Source: Dipteris shenzhenensis (taxonomy: Eukaryota; Polypodiophyta; Polypodiopsida; Gleicheniales). Taken from it: 64,000 bases of DNA. The stretch is taken from NCBI GenBank assembly GCA_047967505.1, contig CM106538.1. One strand, written 5' to 3'. The notes beneath the pieces are model-generated. The model did no database searches. It was not told the DNA's origin and saw only the letters and a program-made list of their open reading frames with translations. The position numbers and the translations under genes were made by a program. Below are positions 10,306 to 19,707 of this stretch, piece after piece. The first letter of the stretch is position 1, and each line of letters begins with the position of its first letter.

Positions 10306-11283
10306 TTCTGCTAGAAACTTAAAAAAATGCAGCAAAGTAGACAAGTAAAATCCCTTGTTGGGATGTAAAATGCACAACCAGAGGCTGCTAAAAGTTTTTT
10401 CCCATAGTGACAATTACTATCATAGCCTATCAAAGGCTTGAAATGCACCACAATGCTCTGCAAATGCCCAAAAATCTACAAATAATATCTGTAAAAAGTG
10501 GCAAAAGTCTGCAATTTGACTCACACTGAGTCCAAAGCTACTTGCAAATCTCCCAAATACTCTTTCAACTACCAAATTGCATCGAAAATGCAAATTTCTG
10601 CAAGAAATTGCACCTGATAAGGGGCAAATCAACTAAAAGCCCCAAATTTTTGCAATTCTCTATAAAAAATTCAAAGCCCCCAAAGGTGCTCCGAGAATGC
10701 AGCCCAAACAATGGCTCTCTACACGAATGCCAACTAAAAACACCTTCCAAAGTCCACCTGCAAAGAAAACTTTGCAAACAACCACCCTGTGAGAGTACCC
10801 TGCAAAAACACCTTGCTTAGGAAACCTATAGCAGCCTGTACATTATGGACTATATGGCTGTACATACACTATATGGGCAATGTATTTTGAACAGGTGCAG
10901 CCTGAATGCGGGTAGTACGAAATGCAGGTATGACGACTGGTACAACTAGCACAATACAAAATGTGGCACTATAGTATGGTTGACGAGAGCTGTATGGCAA
11001 TTCGCACATGCAGTATAGTGATGTCAGGTACATAATTCATACGTGTGTATGGAAGGTGGTGCGAAGGCATCAAATGTATGGAATGTACATATGGAAGCAA
11101 GTATGAAATGTGTGTATGACAACTGGTACGGATTTGTACATTTGTATGGATGTCGACATTGACAGTGCCGGTTGTACAGGCAGTAGGTATGGAATCTGTA
11201 CAATCGTACATAATATACAGAATGGATGCTAGATGTCATGAGCTAGAGCAGGATGGAAGCTAGAGGATGGGCAAGAAGAACTC
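10306..11283 (-). other. Copia-3 5' leader with decayed GTAYGG repeats
   Basis: About 1 kb between the LTR/primer site and gag. It corresponds to 46279-47350 in Copia-2. The half near the LTR (10860-11220) has many gtatgg, gtacat and gtacgg hexamers. In Copia-2 the same half has mainly gtacgg. The shift from CG to TG/CA fits methylated-cytosine decay. The other half has repeated 'gcaaaagccccaaat'-like phrases. Confidence 0.6.
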
Positions 11284-11295
11284 GCTCTAATACCA
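11284..11295 (-). promoter_or_regulatory. Copia-3 primer-binding site, one base decayed
   Basis: gctctaatacca is the complement of TGGTATTAGAGC, one transition from the initiator-Met site. It lies 2 bp from the LTR edge at 11298. Confidence 0.8.
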
Positions 11296-11330
11296 AATGT
11301 AAGAACAAGGGAAAGTAGAGAGCAAGAGTG

Positions 11331-14300
11331 GGTTGGCCACTGACTTCTACAGGACCCTCTTCCAGCAGGAGCCACTTGCCCCTCGTGCTAGTTGTGACCG
11401 TGAGGAGGTGTGGAGGCACATTCCATCCCTGGTCCAGCCCAGCATGCAGGCGTCTTTGTTGGCGCCGTTCACCGCGGATGAGATGTTGGAGGCCTTGATG
11501 GCTATTGATGGGCAGAAATGCCCAGGTGAGGATGGGCTATCCCGAGCTTTCTTCACCTCCTTCTGGGACCAGATCCATCAGCCCCTCCTTGCAGCTCTGC
11601 AGGGGATTTTCAGCAGCGGTCAGATGCCAGAGAGCCTCTCCTCGGGACTGATTTGCCTCATCCCGAAGGGAGGAGATAGACAGGAGATCCGCCAGTGGCG
11701 TCCGATCACTCTCCTTACCACTGCCTACAAAATCCTCGCCAAGATGATCAGTGCCAGAGTTCGACCTCTACTCCCAGACCTCGTCCATGACACTCAGACA
11801 GGCTTTGTCCAGGACCGCAGTATCCTGGATAATGTCTTCACCTTTTCAGAGGCGGCGGAGTGGGCTCAGTACAGCGGTTCACACCTTGCCATTTTACTTC
11901 TCGACTTCGAGAAGGCCTACGATCGCGTGGATTGGTCCTTTTTGGAGGGGACTCTGGAGCGGCTAGGTTTCCCGGCAGGCTGGATTCAGGGTATCTCAGC
12001 TTTGTACAGGACAGCGTCTAGCAGAGTCATCATTGGAGGCAGGATGGGTGAGCGTTTCAGCTTGGAGAGATCAGTACGTCAGGGTTGTCCCCTGGCTCCT
12101 TATCTGTTTCTCTTCTTCACCGAGGCCATGACTTACTACCTTCGGGCGAGGTCCACAGGGCTCAGGGGTGTTCGCCTTCCACTCCGGGAGGACACGGAGC
12201 TTCTGGACTCAGAGTACGCAGATGATACAGCCCTTTATGTCCAGGACGATGAGAGGATGCTAGAGAGGGTGCGGATGGCCCTGGAGGTTTTCTGCTCGGC
12301 CGCTGGTGCGAAAATCAACTGGAACAAATCAGTTGGTTTTCTCACAGACCCGGGGGCGTGTTCTCAGTGGGGGCGATTCCTGGGCTTCAGATGGATTCCA
12401 CGTGGTCAGACAGCTAGATACCTTGGCTTCCAGGTTGGCCTAGACATTACGCCAGCTCAGCAGTTTCTCCCGGTGCTAGATTCCATCCGACAGAAGCTGG
12501 CTTTCTGGAGCACTGCTAAGCTGTCCCTTGCAGGTCGTGCTTTAGTAGTTAACCAGGTCCTTCTAGCCACGGCTTGGTATGTGGCTTCCTGTTGGTGCTT
12601 CTCGAGATCCAGCGTGGCACAGCTCAGGAGGTTGGTTCGGAACTTTCTTTGGTCTGGGGAGGATGGGCAGAGAGATACCAGAGCCAGGGTTGCTTGGCAG
12701 ACAGTCATTCTTCCGCAGGCGGAGGGGGGTCTGGGGGTCATTGATCCAGAGCTTCAGAGTCAGGCCTTGTTAGGCAAGCTTATCATCCGCGGTTTGACCC
12801 CAGGGGGGCAGACGTGGAAGATGTTACTCCAGCAGGGAGTCGGCTCTTGTGTCCCGCGCCGAGGTGGAGAGTGGCTACCGTCCTTCAGGTGGATCTTCAC
12901 TTCCGCCCCGCTCACTCAGCCCCGCTCCCCACTCGTTCGTAGCCTCCTCATGGTTTGGAGGCGGCTCCGTCTCAGTCTCATTCAGTCCCAGCCCAGCTGT
13001 CAGGAGGAGATCGATCGCCAGCCGCTCGTCTGGAATGGGCAGGTCAGAGACGCCGAGGGCCTTCAGTTGGGGGAGAGATCACATATCAGGTGGGACGGCT
13101 GGATGAGGGGGCCAGCCCAGTCCCTTCGAGTTTGGAGGGATACGTACAGACATCTGGAGATGGCCGATCTGGCAGACGCAGCGGGAGGTGCACGCGGAGT
13201 CCAGGCGAGACGCACGGAGATCGACGGAGCGATCCCAGCCGCTTGGTTGGCTCCACCTGAGCCTCAGGTCCTCATGCCTGGAGACACCCACTGGCTGGGA
13301 CAGTTCACCCCCCGTGGCATCCCACTGGTGGTCGCAGGACGTTTGGATGACTCCTCTATCGCCTTCTTCGCGGTTTCAGGGGACGGACGACTCAGGAGAG
13401 AGGATGCGCTCATTGACCCCCTACTACCGTGGCAGAGGGTTAGGGTCGTAGGCCTTCTGGGGAAGGTCTGGCATACCGACCCTAGTATCGAGCAGGACCA
13501 GTTGCAGCTTTGGCGTCTTTGGCTCTGGGAGGGGCGGGCCTTGTCAGAGCTTGAGTGGGACCCAGGAGAGTGGTGGTGGCCAGAGATTGTGACAGGACAG
13601 GGGCAGACTTCCTTCTTCGCTTACAGCACGACTCTGGGCAGGCGAATTCTCGGGAGGATGCAGAGCCGCCCCCCCACCCAGCGTCCTAGCTGGTACGCAC
13701 AGGGTATCTCCAGGTTCTTTTTGCAGGCTTTCTGGAAGGCCTTGTGGGAGAGCTGGCGGCCGCGGAAGATCTCGTACTTCCTGTGGCTTCTTACCCACAA
13801 AGGTCTTCCAGTGGGGAGCTGGTTGAGGCAGATAGGCCAGGACGGTTGCTGTCAGATTTGCCATGCGGATGAGGAGTCACCAAAACACTGCCTGTGGAGC
13901 TGCATGCGCGCCCAGGAAGTGTGGAGGTGGACTTTCGGGCTTCTTACTCGTGCAGCACCAGAGCTAGGAGTGATCACTTGGGGCGCGTTCTGTTGGTGCA
14001 GCACCGCACCTGGTCTTCATCACTTGTTCGAGGCATGCCAGCAGGACCCCACTTTCCTTATCACACAGGGGACGTGGGGGCCGCTCGAGGGTATCCCACA
14101 GCACCTAGCAGAGGCTGATACAGGAGTTCAGGAGAGGCAGCCAGTCTGGGAGATTATCAGCAGCATTACAGGATGGCACATCTGGACCTCGCGCTGCGCG
14201 CAGATCCTCGGTGGCACCTCCTTATCGACTGCCCAGATCATGGCGGAGATTTGGAGTGAGATTATTCATACCCTCAGAGGCCAGTGGGACCAGATTCAGG

Positions 14301-14582
14301 GAGACTCCCGGGCTGGTCAGGAGAAGCGGAGACGCTTCCTCCAGGCTTGGGATTCACAGAGCCTCTTCTTCGAGCAGACTACGCAGGGCCTTCGGTGGCA
14401 CTACTCACCACCCCGATGGCTGTTCATTCACACTCAGCATATTCCTCCGTGAGAGTATGATTTATTATGCTACCTTTTGGGCTGCGTCCGGTTTGTGTAC
14501 GCAGCCCGTCAGCTATAAGCTGACCTCTTGTATCTTGTTCTCGAAGTAATATAATTAGAACTGTTTTTTCGGAAAAAAAAAA
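11331..14582 (+). mobile_element. LINE-A, 5'-truncated L1-type non-LTR element
   Basis: The insert starts at 11331, ends in poly(A) at about 14572-14582, and is flanked by the 14-bp duplication agagagcaagagtg at 11317-11330 and 14583-14596. It carries the second half of ORF2 only, so ORF1 and the endonuclease were lost by 5' truncation. It is clearly more GC-rich than its surroundings. The 3' UTR ends with tcgaagtaatataattag before the poly(A), a tail also found at 41670-41700 and 45800-45830. Confidence 0.95.
11333..14452 (+). CDS. LINE-A ORF2 fragment: reverse transcriptase plus zf-RVT, about 1039 codons uninterrupted
   Basis: The open frame begins in the linker before RT (no natural start; truncated), then shows LICLIPKGGDRQEIRQWRPI, TAYKILAKMISARV, TGFVQDRSILDNV, LLLDFEKAYDRVDW, RQGCPLAPYLFLFF and the catalytic SEYADDTALY at about residue 300. 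The thumb contains LGFQVG and KLSLAGRALVVNQVLLAT. Near residues 820-880 is a zf-RVT domain (ISYFLWLLTHKGLPVGSWL, then CQICHADEESPKHCLWSC). No stop interrupts it over 3.1 kb, so the insertion is recent or the frame is conserved. The product would copy LINE RNA at a nicked target, but the missing endonuclease makes this copy inactive. Confidence 0.92.
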   Translation: MATDFYRTLFQQEPLAPRASCDREEVWRHIPSLVQPSMQASLLAPFTADEMLEALMAIDGQKCPGEDGLSRAFFTSFWDQIHQPLLAALQGIFSSGQMPESLSSGLICLIPKGGDRQEIRQWRPITLLTTAYKILAKMISARVRPLLPDLVHDTQTGFVQDRSILDNVFTFSEAAEWAQYSGSHLAILLLDFEKAYDRVDWSFLEGTLERLGFPAGWIQGISALYRTASSRVIIGGRMGERFSLERSVRQGCPLAPYLFLFFTEAMTYYLRARSTGLRGVRLPLREDTELLDSEYADDTALYVQDDERMLERVRMALEVFCSAAGAKINWNKSVGFLTDPGACSQWGRFLGFRWIPRGQTARYLGFQVGLDITPAQQFLPVLDSIRQKLAFWSTAKLSLAGRALVVNQVLLATAWYVASCWCFSRSSVAQLRRLVRNFLWSGEDGQRDTRARVAWQTVILPQAEGGLGVIDPELQSQALLGKLIIRGLTPGGQTWKMLLQQGVGSCVPRRGGEWLPSFRWIFTSAPLTQPRSPLVRSLLMVWRRLRLSLIQSQPSCQEEIDRQPLVWNGQVRDAEGLQLGERSHIRWDGWMRGPAQSLRVWRDTYRHLEMADLADAAGGARGVQARRTEIDGAIPAAWLAPPEPQVLMPGDTHWLGQFTPRGIPLVVAGRLDDSSIAFFAVSGDGRLRREDALIDPLLPWQRVRVVGLLGKVWHTDPSIEQDQLQLWRLWLWEGRALSELEWDPGEWWWPEIVTGQGQTSFFAYSTTLGRRILGRMQSRPPTQRPSWYAQGISRFFLQAFWKALWESWRPRKISYFLWLLTHKGLPVGSWLRQIGQDGCCQICHADEESPKHCLWSCMRAQEVWRWTFGLLTRAAPELGVITWGAFCWCSTAPGLHHLFEACQQDPTFLITQGTWGPLEGIPQHLAEADTGVQERQPVWEIISSITGWHIWTSRCAQILGGTSLSTAQIMAEIWSEIIHTLRGQWDQIQGDSRAGQEKRRRFLQAWDSQSLFFEQTTQGLRWHYSPPRWLFIHTQHIPP

Positions 14583-14795
14583 AGAGAGCAAGAGTGAGAG
14601 ATGAATAACTAAATAGAAGAAGTGAAGTACAAGTGAGAGTGAGGGGGTTTGTCTAAGTGACAAAACCCTTATCCTATCCACTAATCGTAGTTAGGGATTG
14701 GACTATGGTGAGGGGGAAAATCCTCAAAGAGGGAAAATTGCCCCTAACCTACTTATTACAATACATTGGCCTAGAATATAATAATAATTCTAACA

Positions 14796-15890
14796 CCCTC
14801 AAATTGAATGCATGGGTAAAGAGAACATGAGCTTTAAAGAAAAGGTCACCAAAAATGGATTGCACAAATAAATTTCTCCCCAAAACAAGGGTCACATAGT
14901 TTTGTACCAAAAACAACCCCCACTCTACATAAACACGAGGTAAAGAGAAGACAAAACACGCTCCAAAAAAATTTCATCACCCATTATCAAAAATCAAAGT
15001 CATAATGAAGATTGTTGAAGTTGATGTCCTTGCCAGGATACCTTATGTACATCTTTTTATTCTTGGATGAAAAATAGCTAGCCTAGAATGCCCAGTCATC
15101 CTCAAAGGAGCTCAGACCTTCAACACACAAACTTGCAAAGTCTCCTATGACATGCATAGTTTCTTTCTTCATTTCTTTTTGAAACAATAAGATGATTATA
15201 GTAATCATCACAAATTACAATGCCACGGTTTCTTTACACCCTTCTTTTTGCTAGTGACTACATAGGCTCGATCTTCAATTGCATTTGGATTTTGTCATCA
15301 TTCTTCATCAAGTAGAATTGAAATCATTTCATCCAAGGTCGTATCAACATTTACCAAAAGAATTTGGACGATTTCATCATAAGTAGGAGGAAGATTGGCG
15401 AGCAATACTACTTTTGAATCGTCTTCATCCATTTCAACTCCATGATCACACAACTAGCAAAGTATAGAATGCATGTAGTTGAGGTGCTCACTGAGTGTGG
15501 ATCCTCCATCATTAGACTAAAAAATGTTACTTAAGCAAGACTTTTGAATTCTTCAAATGTGAACCAAACAACGTCTTGATGGCTATACAATTTTCATGCA
15601 CTGATTTTCCAAAGTCAAGATGATGGTGAAACTTACTTCCCAATGCTATCCCTAGGATGCCAAATCCTCTTTCATTTCTACTCTCCCACTAATTTGATGC
15701 ATCCAGAGACTCTTGCTTTGATTTTTCCATGGGTTTCTTCTCTGTTGTAGCAACTATAGACTATAGACCTTTCTCCATGAAGTAAAGTCGAACATCGAAT
15801 TGCCTCATGTTGCCATGCAAGGAAGACCATGAGATTTGTATTACTCTTTCTTCGACTCCATTGGATCAGGGAAACTCACTATGATACCAA
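14796..15890 (-). pseudogene. Copia-4 gag remnant with 3' polypurine tract
   Basis: The minus strand near 15810 reads MRQFDVRLYFMEKGL, later FGILGIALGSKFHHH, GGSTLSEHLNYMHSIL and KVVLLANLPPTYDEIVQIL, all typical of Copia Gag, interrupted by stops. The gag ends within about 250 bp of the purine tract and LTR edge at 14795, so pol is missing. A TGGTATCA primer-like site lies at about 15878-15885. It is a deleted or gag-only element. Confidence 0.7.
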
Positions 15891-16341
15891 TTGAGAAAGA
15901 TAAACCTAGATCTACAAGCACATATCCAAAAGATGTTTAGAGTAAGAACCAGAACAGTGAAACTTGAAGAGCAAACCTCATCGGCTATGGGGCTTGTTGG
16001 AGGACCTTGAGCTACATGATTAAACACACACTCAACCAACACAGCCATCTACTAGGCTTCTTCACACAATATCCATGACAACGAGCCATTATATCCTTGA
16101 AATGATCCACAGGTGTCAAACCTTGTGCATGGTCTCCAAAATAGTTGTGGAAGGAAGTTCTAGCAATTTACCTACTAATTCCTTACAAAGGACCTCACTC
16201 AATCACTAATTACTATTGGACCACTTCAGTAGAAATAAGTGGTGGCATTGGAATTTCCTCATTTTTATTAGTTCTAGTTTTTGTTGGCAATCCCTTCTCA
16301 GTTTTGTTGAGGAACCATCTCAATATCATATGTTCAATATG
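15891..16341. other. Possible Copia-4 5' LTR or flank, not resolved
   Basis: This follows a primer-like site of Copia-4 on the minus strand, so an LTR is expected here. I could not pair it with 11298-14795 by eye and see no gene. Confidence 0.3.
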
Positions 16342-16529
16342 TGCATAGCACTAACCCAATAAAGTGCTATAAAGGAAAGAGTTAGAAACCCTAACCCAAA
16401 CCCTAAAGGGGTTTGTATATATTCTAAATTTTCAACTAAATCTAGTTTACGGTTAGTCATTTGTGGTGTGCTCTTGTGCCCTCTCTCTCCATCTCCACTC
16501 TTCTCATCTTCTCTCTCCATATTTGTTCA
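16342..16529 (+). repeat. Copia-5 5' LTR
   Basis: A 188-bp LTR ending in ttgttca, directly before the primer site at 16530. Confidence 0.85.
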
Positions 16530-16541
16530 TGGTATCAGAGC
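16530..16541 (+). promoter_or_regulatory. Copia-5 primer-binding site
   Basis: A perfect tggtatcagagc directly abuts the LTR. Confidence 0.95.
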
Positions 16542-17317
16542 ATGGTTCTACATGCCATCCTTCTTGTGGGATATTGATTGAGACATTGAGAGTTCATCTT
16601 TCATTTTGATTGGAAAGATTTTCTTTGAGAGAAAATTCCATTTATTGGAAGAAGATTTATATCCATGTATTTTCATTCTTTGTAAGAGTTTCACTTTTGA
16701 GAGTTTTTCTTCTCTTATGGAGAGAGATTTATATCGATCTATGTTTTTATTTGTGAGAGCCTTGTGATGTAGAGAGCTAAGAGAGAGAGAGAGAGAGAGA
16801 GAGAGGTCTATGTGTCCTCTTCTCAAGCACAACATATGCTAGCTCGCAAGGCACTACGACTAAGAGCTCCCTCCCTCCATGTATGAGCCAACTAGCCGAC
16901 TCCTAACAACAACTACAAACAATAGCATAAGGCAACCTCTACAACATGGAATCTATGAGCTCTTTGATGACCTTTAGTGCCTGCTCCTATCTACAAAGAC
17001 TTGCAAGAATCTACAACTCGGCTGGCAACTCCAAAATGAACAAAAGCGCATGCACACTAGCAGCACCTACACCACCAACAAGCAAAAATGAAATATTTAT
17101 TGCTTTTCATTGCTCGACAGTTGGTCTAGATCTGCATTAGAGTAGCATAGTTCATCCTTAGAGGAGAGAACTCCAAAGCAACCAATCGAAGCCATGCCCA
17201 AAAATTCCCAAATAGTACCTACAGTCCCTTCGCTCAGATACGGTTTCACACCATTGCATTTCTTAAAACTTGACGTTCCATAGTCCAATGAGAAGACTTC
17301 AGAGTTTTGAGAGGCAT

Positions 17318-17431
17318 TGGCCAATTGATCAGTGGGCAGATTGCACATTTGATCAGTGGCCAATTGATCAGTGGGGCACATTGCACATTTGATTAGTGGC
17401 CAATTGATCAGTGGGGCAGATTGCACATTTG
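17318..17431. repeat. Tandem repeat, about 41-bp unit, 2.7 copies
   Basis: The unit ggccaattgatcagtggggc plus agattgcacatttgatcagt repeats with small differences. It lies in the Copia-5 leader. Confidence 0.9.
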
Positions 17432-17699
17432 ATCTTTTTGCACTCACATGCCACCATTGTAAAGCCTTATATGCTATTTTTTGGCATTGTGCACATCATT
17501 TAATCCTTGTAAAGCCTCTTGGCTATTCCTAACATCATTTGCCACAATCCTTGTAGTGGATTGGATTATATATTGTAGTTTTACCTTTACCAACAATTTA
17601 GATTTCACTTGATACATCTAGTGTATTTTCGTTGATTCAAACATTGACTTCACAGGCACTTTGAGTACATTTCTTACACTAGGTCTATCACTAGCAACC

Positions 17700-18690
17700 T
17701 CAATTTGGAGGCACCTGCTAAGCTAGACAACTCAAATTTTGGCACATGGAAATATTGAATGGAGACCATTCTTGTAAGTTCAAGACAAATGGGCGTATGT
17801 TGATGGGTGTACACCTAGACCATCTGACGGTTCCATTGTAGCTCCCATCGTTATTGTAGCATAAGCAGCGGGATTTATAGCTACACCACTAGCTTCTGCA
17901 CCTTCATTAGATCTTGCCATTGCCTGAGTATATGCAAAATGGGACAAGAAAGACAAATATGCATATCATTTGATAAGTAGAATGTGCAAGATGTCATGCT
18001 AGGATAGCTTAACACAATGAGGACATCAAAAGAAGCATAAGATATGTTTGCAGCTCTTTACGAGTCTAAGAACACTTCTAGGATTCTCACACTAAGAAAC
18101 CAGATCAACCAAATTTTCTACAACAATGAAACTGGTTATGCTTACATACTCATGATTAAGATTACAACAGTCAATTTGCAACAGCAAGAGAGACCATGAA
18201 TCCTGCATAAATGGTTCAAGTCATCCTAAATGGACTAGGAGAGGGATACAAGAATCTAGTCCAAAGTATTGCCATTCAATGGCAAATTCCAACACTAGAA
18301 GAGCTACAATGTTACTTGGCAAAGAACTGAGGACTCAAGCCATTGATGCATGCAAAGGTCATTGCAATGATCAAGCATTCACAACTTCAGATAGAAGCAG
18401 AGGCGGAGGTAGAATATTTCAACGAAGTGGTCATCATCGTCCTTAGTAGAATTAGCATCAACAACCAAGAGGAAATCATTCCAATAGAGGAAGATTCCAA
18501 GGAAGAGGGAATTCAACCACCAATGTGTCAAACATTTAGTGCAACTAGTGTCACAAGTTTGGACACTATAAAAGAGATTGGCGCAAGAAGCAATATGACT
18601 AAGGTGGTTGATTCGGCAGCACAATCGAGGGAATTTCCATGGAAGAGGAAATCATTGCGGCGGACATTCAAGTCATAGTCATTATGCCAA
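17700..18690 (+). pseudogene. Copia-5 gag remnant
   Basis: The plus strand reads APAKLDNSNFGTWKY then METIL, as in Copia Gag. Later frames hold an Arg/Gly-rich linker and a decayed knuckle (CHKFGHYKRDW) near 18550. Several stops and frameshifts are present. Confidence 0.7.
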
Positions 18691-18779
18691 TGCAGCTGAC
18701 TATATGTTTCTAGCAAATGAGGATATACAAAAGATTGAAACAGTGTATCTTGACATAGATTGCAATTCACACTAGGAAA

Positions 18780-19510
18780 GCAGTTATCAAGTCGATCAAG
18801 CAGATCAAGATCCTTAGTACATCGACAACGTTGTATCATCTCATATGAAAAAGCATCAGGAATGGTTTACAGAGATGAAACCATTAGAAGGATAGAAGAA
18901 TGTTATCTACATGGCAAATAACACACTGAATCTAGTTCAAGGGAAAGGCATTGTGCCTACGAACAATTTCACTAGTATGAAAGGATTGTTGAAAGATGTA
19001 CTCAATGTTCTGAAGCTCAGCAATAACCTCTTATTAGTTGGGAAAATGATGGAACACAACTATCGAGTCATCTTTGATGGAGATGAATGCATGATCAGAG
19101 ACAAATCCAAAGGATATCAACTAGTAGGAAAAGTAGGACGCTTGTTTAGAATGCTAGCTTCAATTCCAAATTTTGATGCCATGTCAGCTCAACCACAATA
19201 GATGCCAATTTCTGCCATATGGCACAAGAGATATGGACATGTCAATTTTAAAAGCTTGATACAGCTCAAAAATCAGAGTATGGTAATTGGAATTTTGAAA
19301 CTACAGTTTCTTGGAAAAGTTTGTGAAGCATGTTGCTTTGGCAAAAAAAAGCAAAACAATTTCAGCAAAAGCACCTCTCAAGTAAGAGGTATTCTTTATT
19401 TGATACATATAGATGTATGGGGTTATGCATAGACCCACATGATCAATCATTCACTTTACTACTTGACTTTCATTGACAACTACAACAATATTGTTGGGTC
19501 TACTTTTTGA
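18780..19510 (+). pseudogene. Copia-5 protease to integrase start
   Basis: The frame at 18911 reads TLNLVQGKGIVP and VLKLSNNLLLVGKMM, the protease C-terminal region. At 19202 the pre-integrase region follows with IWHKRYGHVNFKSL, CEACCFGKKKQ and HIDVWGYA (first catalytic Asp). LTFIDNYNN follows, after which the 3' LTR begins. No catalytic core beyond this point remains. Confidence 0.85.
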
Positions 19511-19514
19511 AAGA

Positions 19515-19707
19515 TGCATAGCACTAACCCAATAGAGTGTTATAAAGGAAAGGGTTGGAAAACCTATCCCTAACCCTAAAGGGGTTTGTATATATTCTAT
19601 ATTTTGAACTAAATATAGTGAACGGTTAGTCATTTGTGGTATTCTCTCTAGCTATGCCCTCTCTCCTCATCTCCAATTTTTGCCTCTCCCCTCTCCATAT
19701 TTGTTCA
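19515..19707 (+). repeat. Copia-5 3' LTR
   Basis: A 193-bp partner of 16342-16529, joined directly to a truncated integrase with no purine tract in front. Confidence 0.85.

Larger units (their letters stand above)
11298..14795 (-). repeat. Copia LTR interrupted by LINE-A
   Basis: The LTR begins tgtaagaac at 11298 and ends ataattctaaca at 14795. Without the LINE and one target copy it is about 230 bp. Its inner sequence (gtttgtctaagtgacaaaac, then gggggaaaa and cccctaac) is homologous to the Copia-2 LTR at 42353-42630. A primer site adjoins its left edge and a purine tract (complement of ccctcaaattg) adjoins its right edge. It therefore looks like a 5' LTR on one side and a 3' LTR on the other. 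Confidence 0.8.
16342..19707 (+). mobile_element. Copia-5, internally deleted LTR element
   Basis: Homologous LTRs at 16342-16529 and 19515-19707 share tgcatagcactaacccaat at the start, a ccctaaaggggtttgtata core and atttgttca at the end. A perfect primer site follows the first LTR. The internal region contains gag, protease and the start of integrase, and then stops abruptly at the second LTR, so the rest of integrase, RT and RNase H were deleted. The flanking pentamers (atatg and agttt) do not match, so rearrangement or recombination is likely. Confidence 0.85.
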
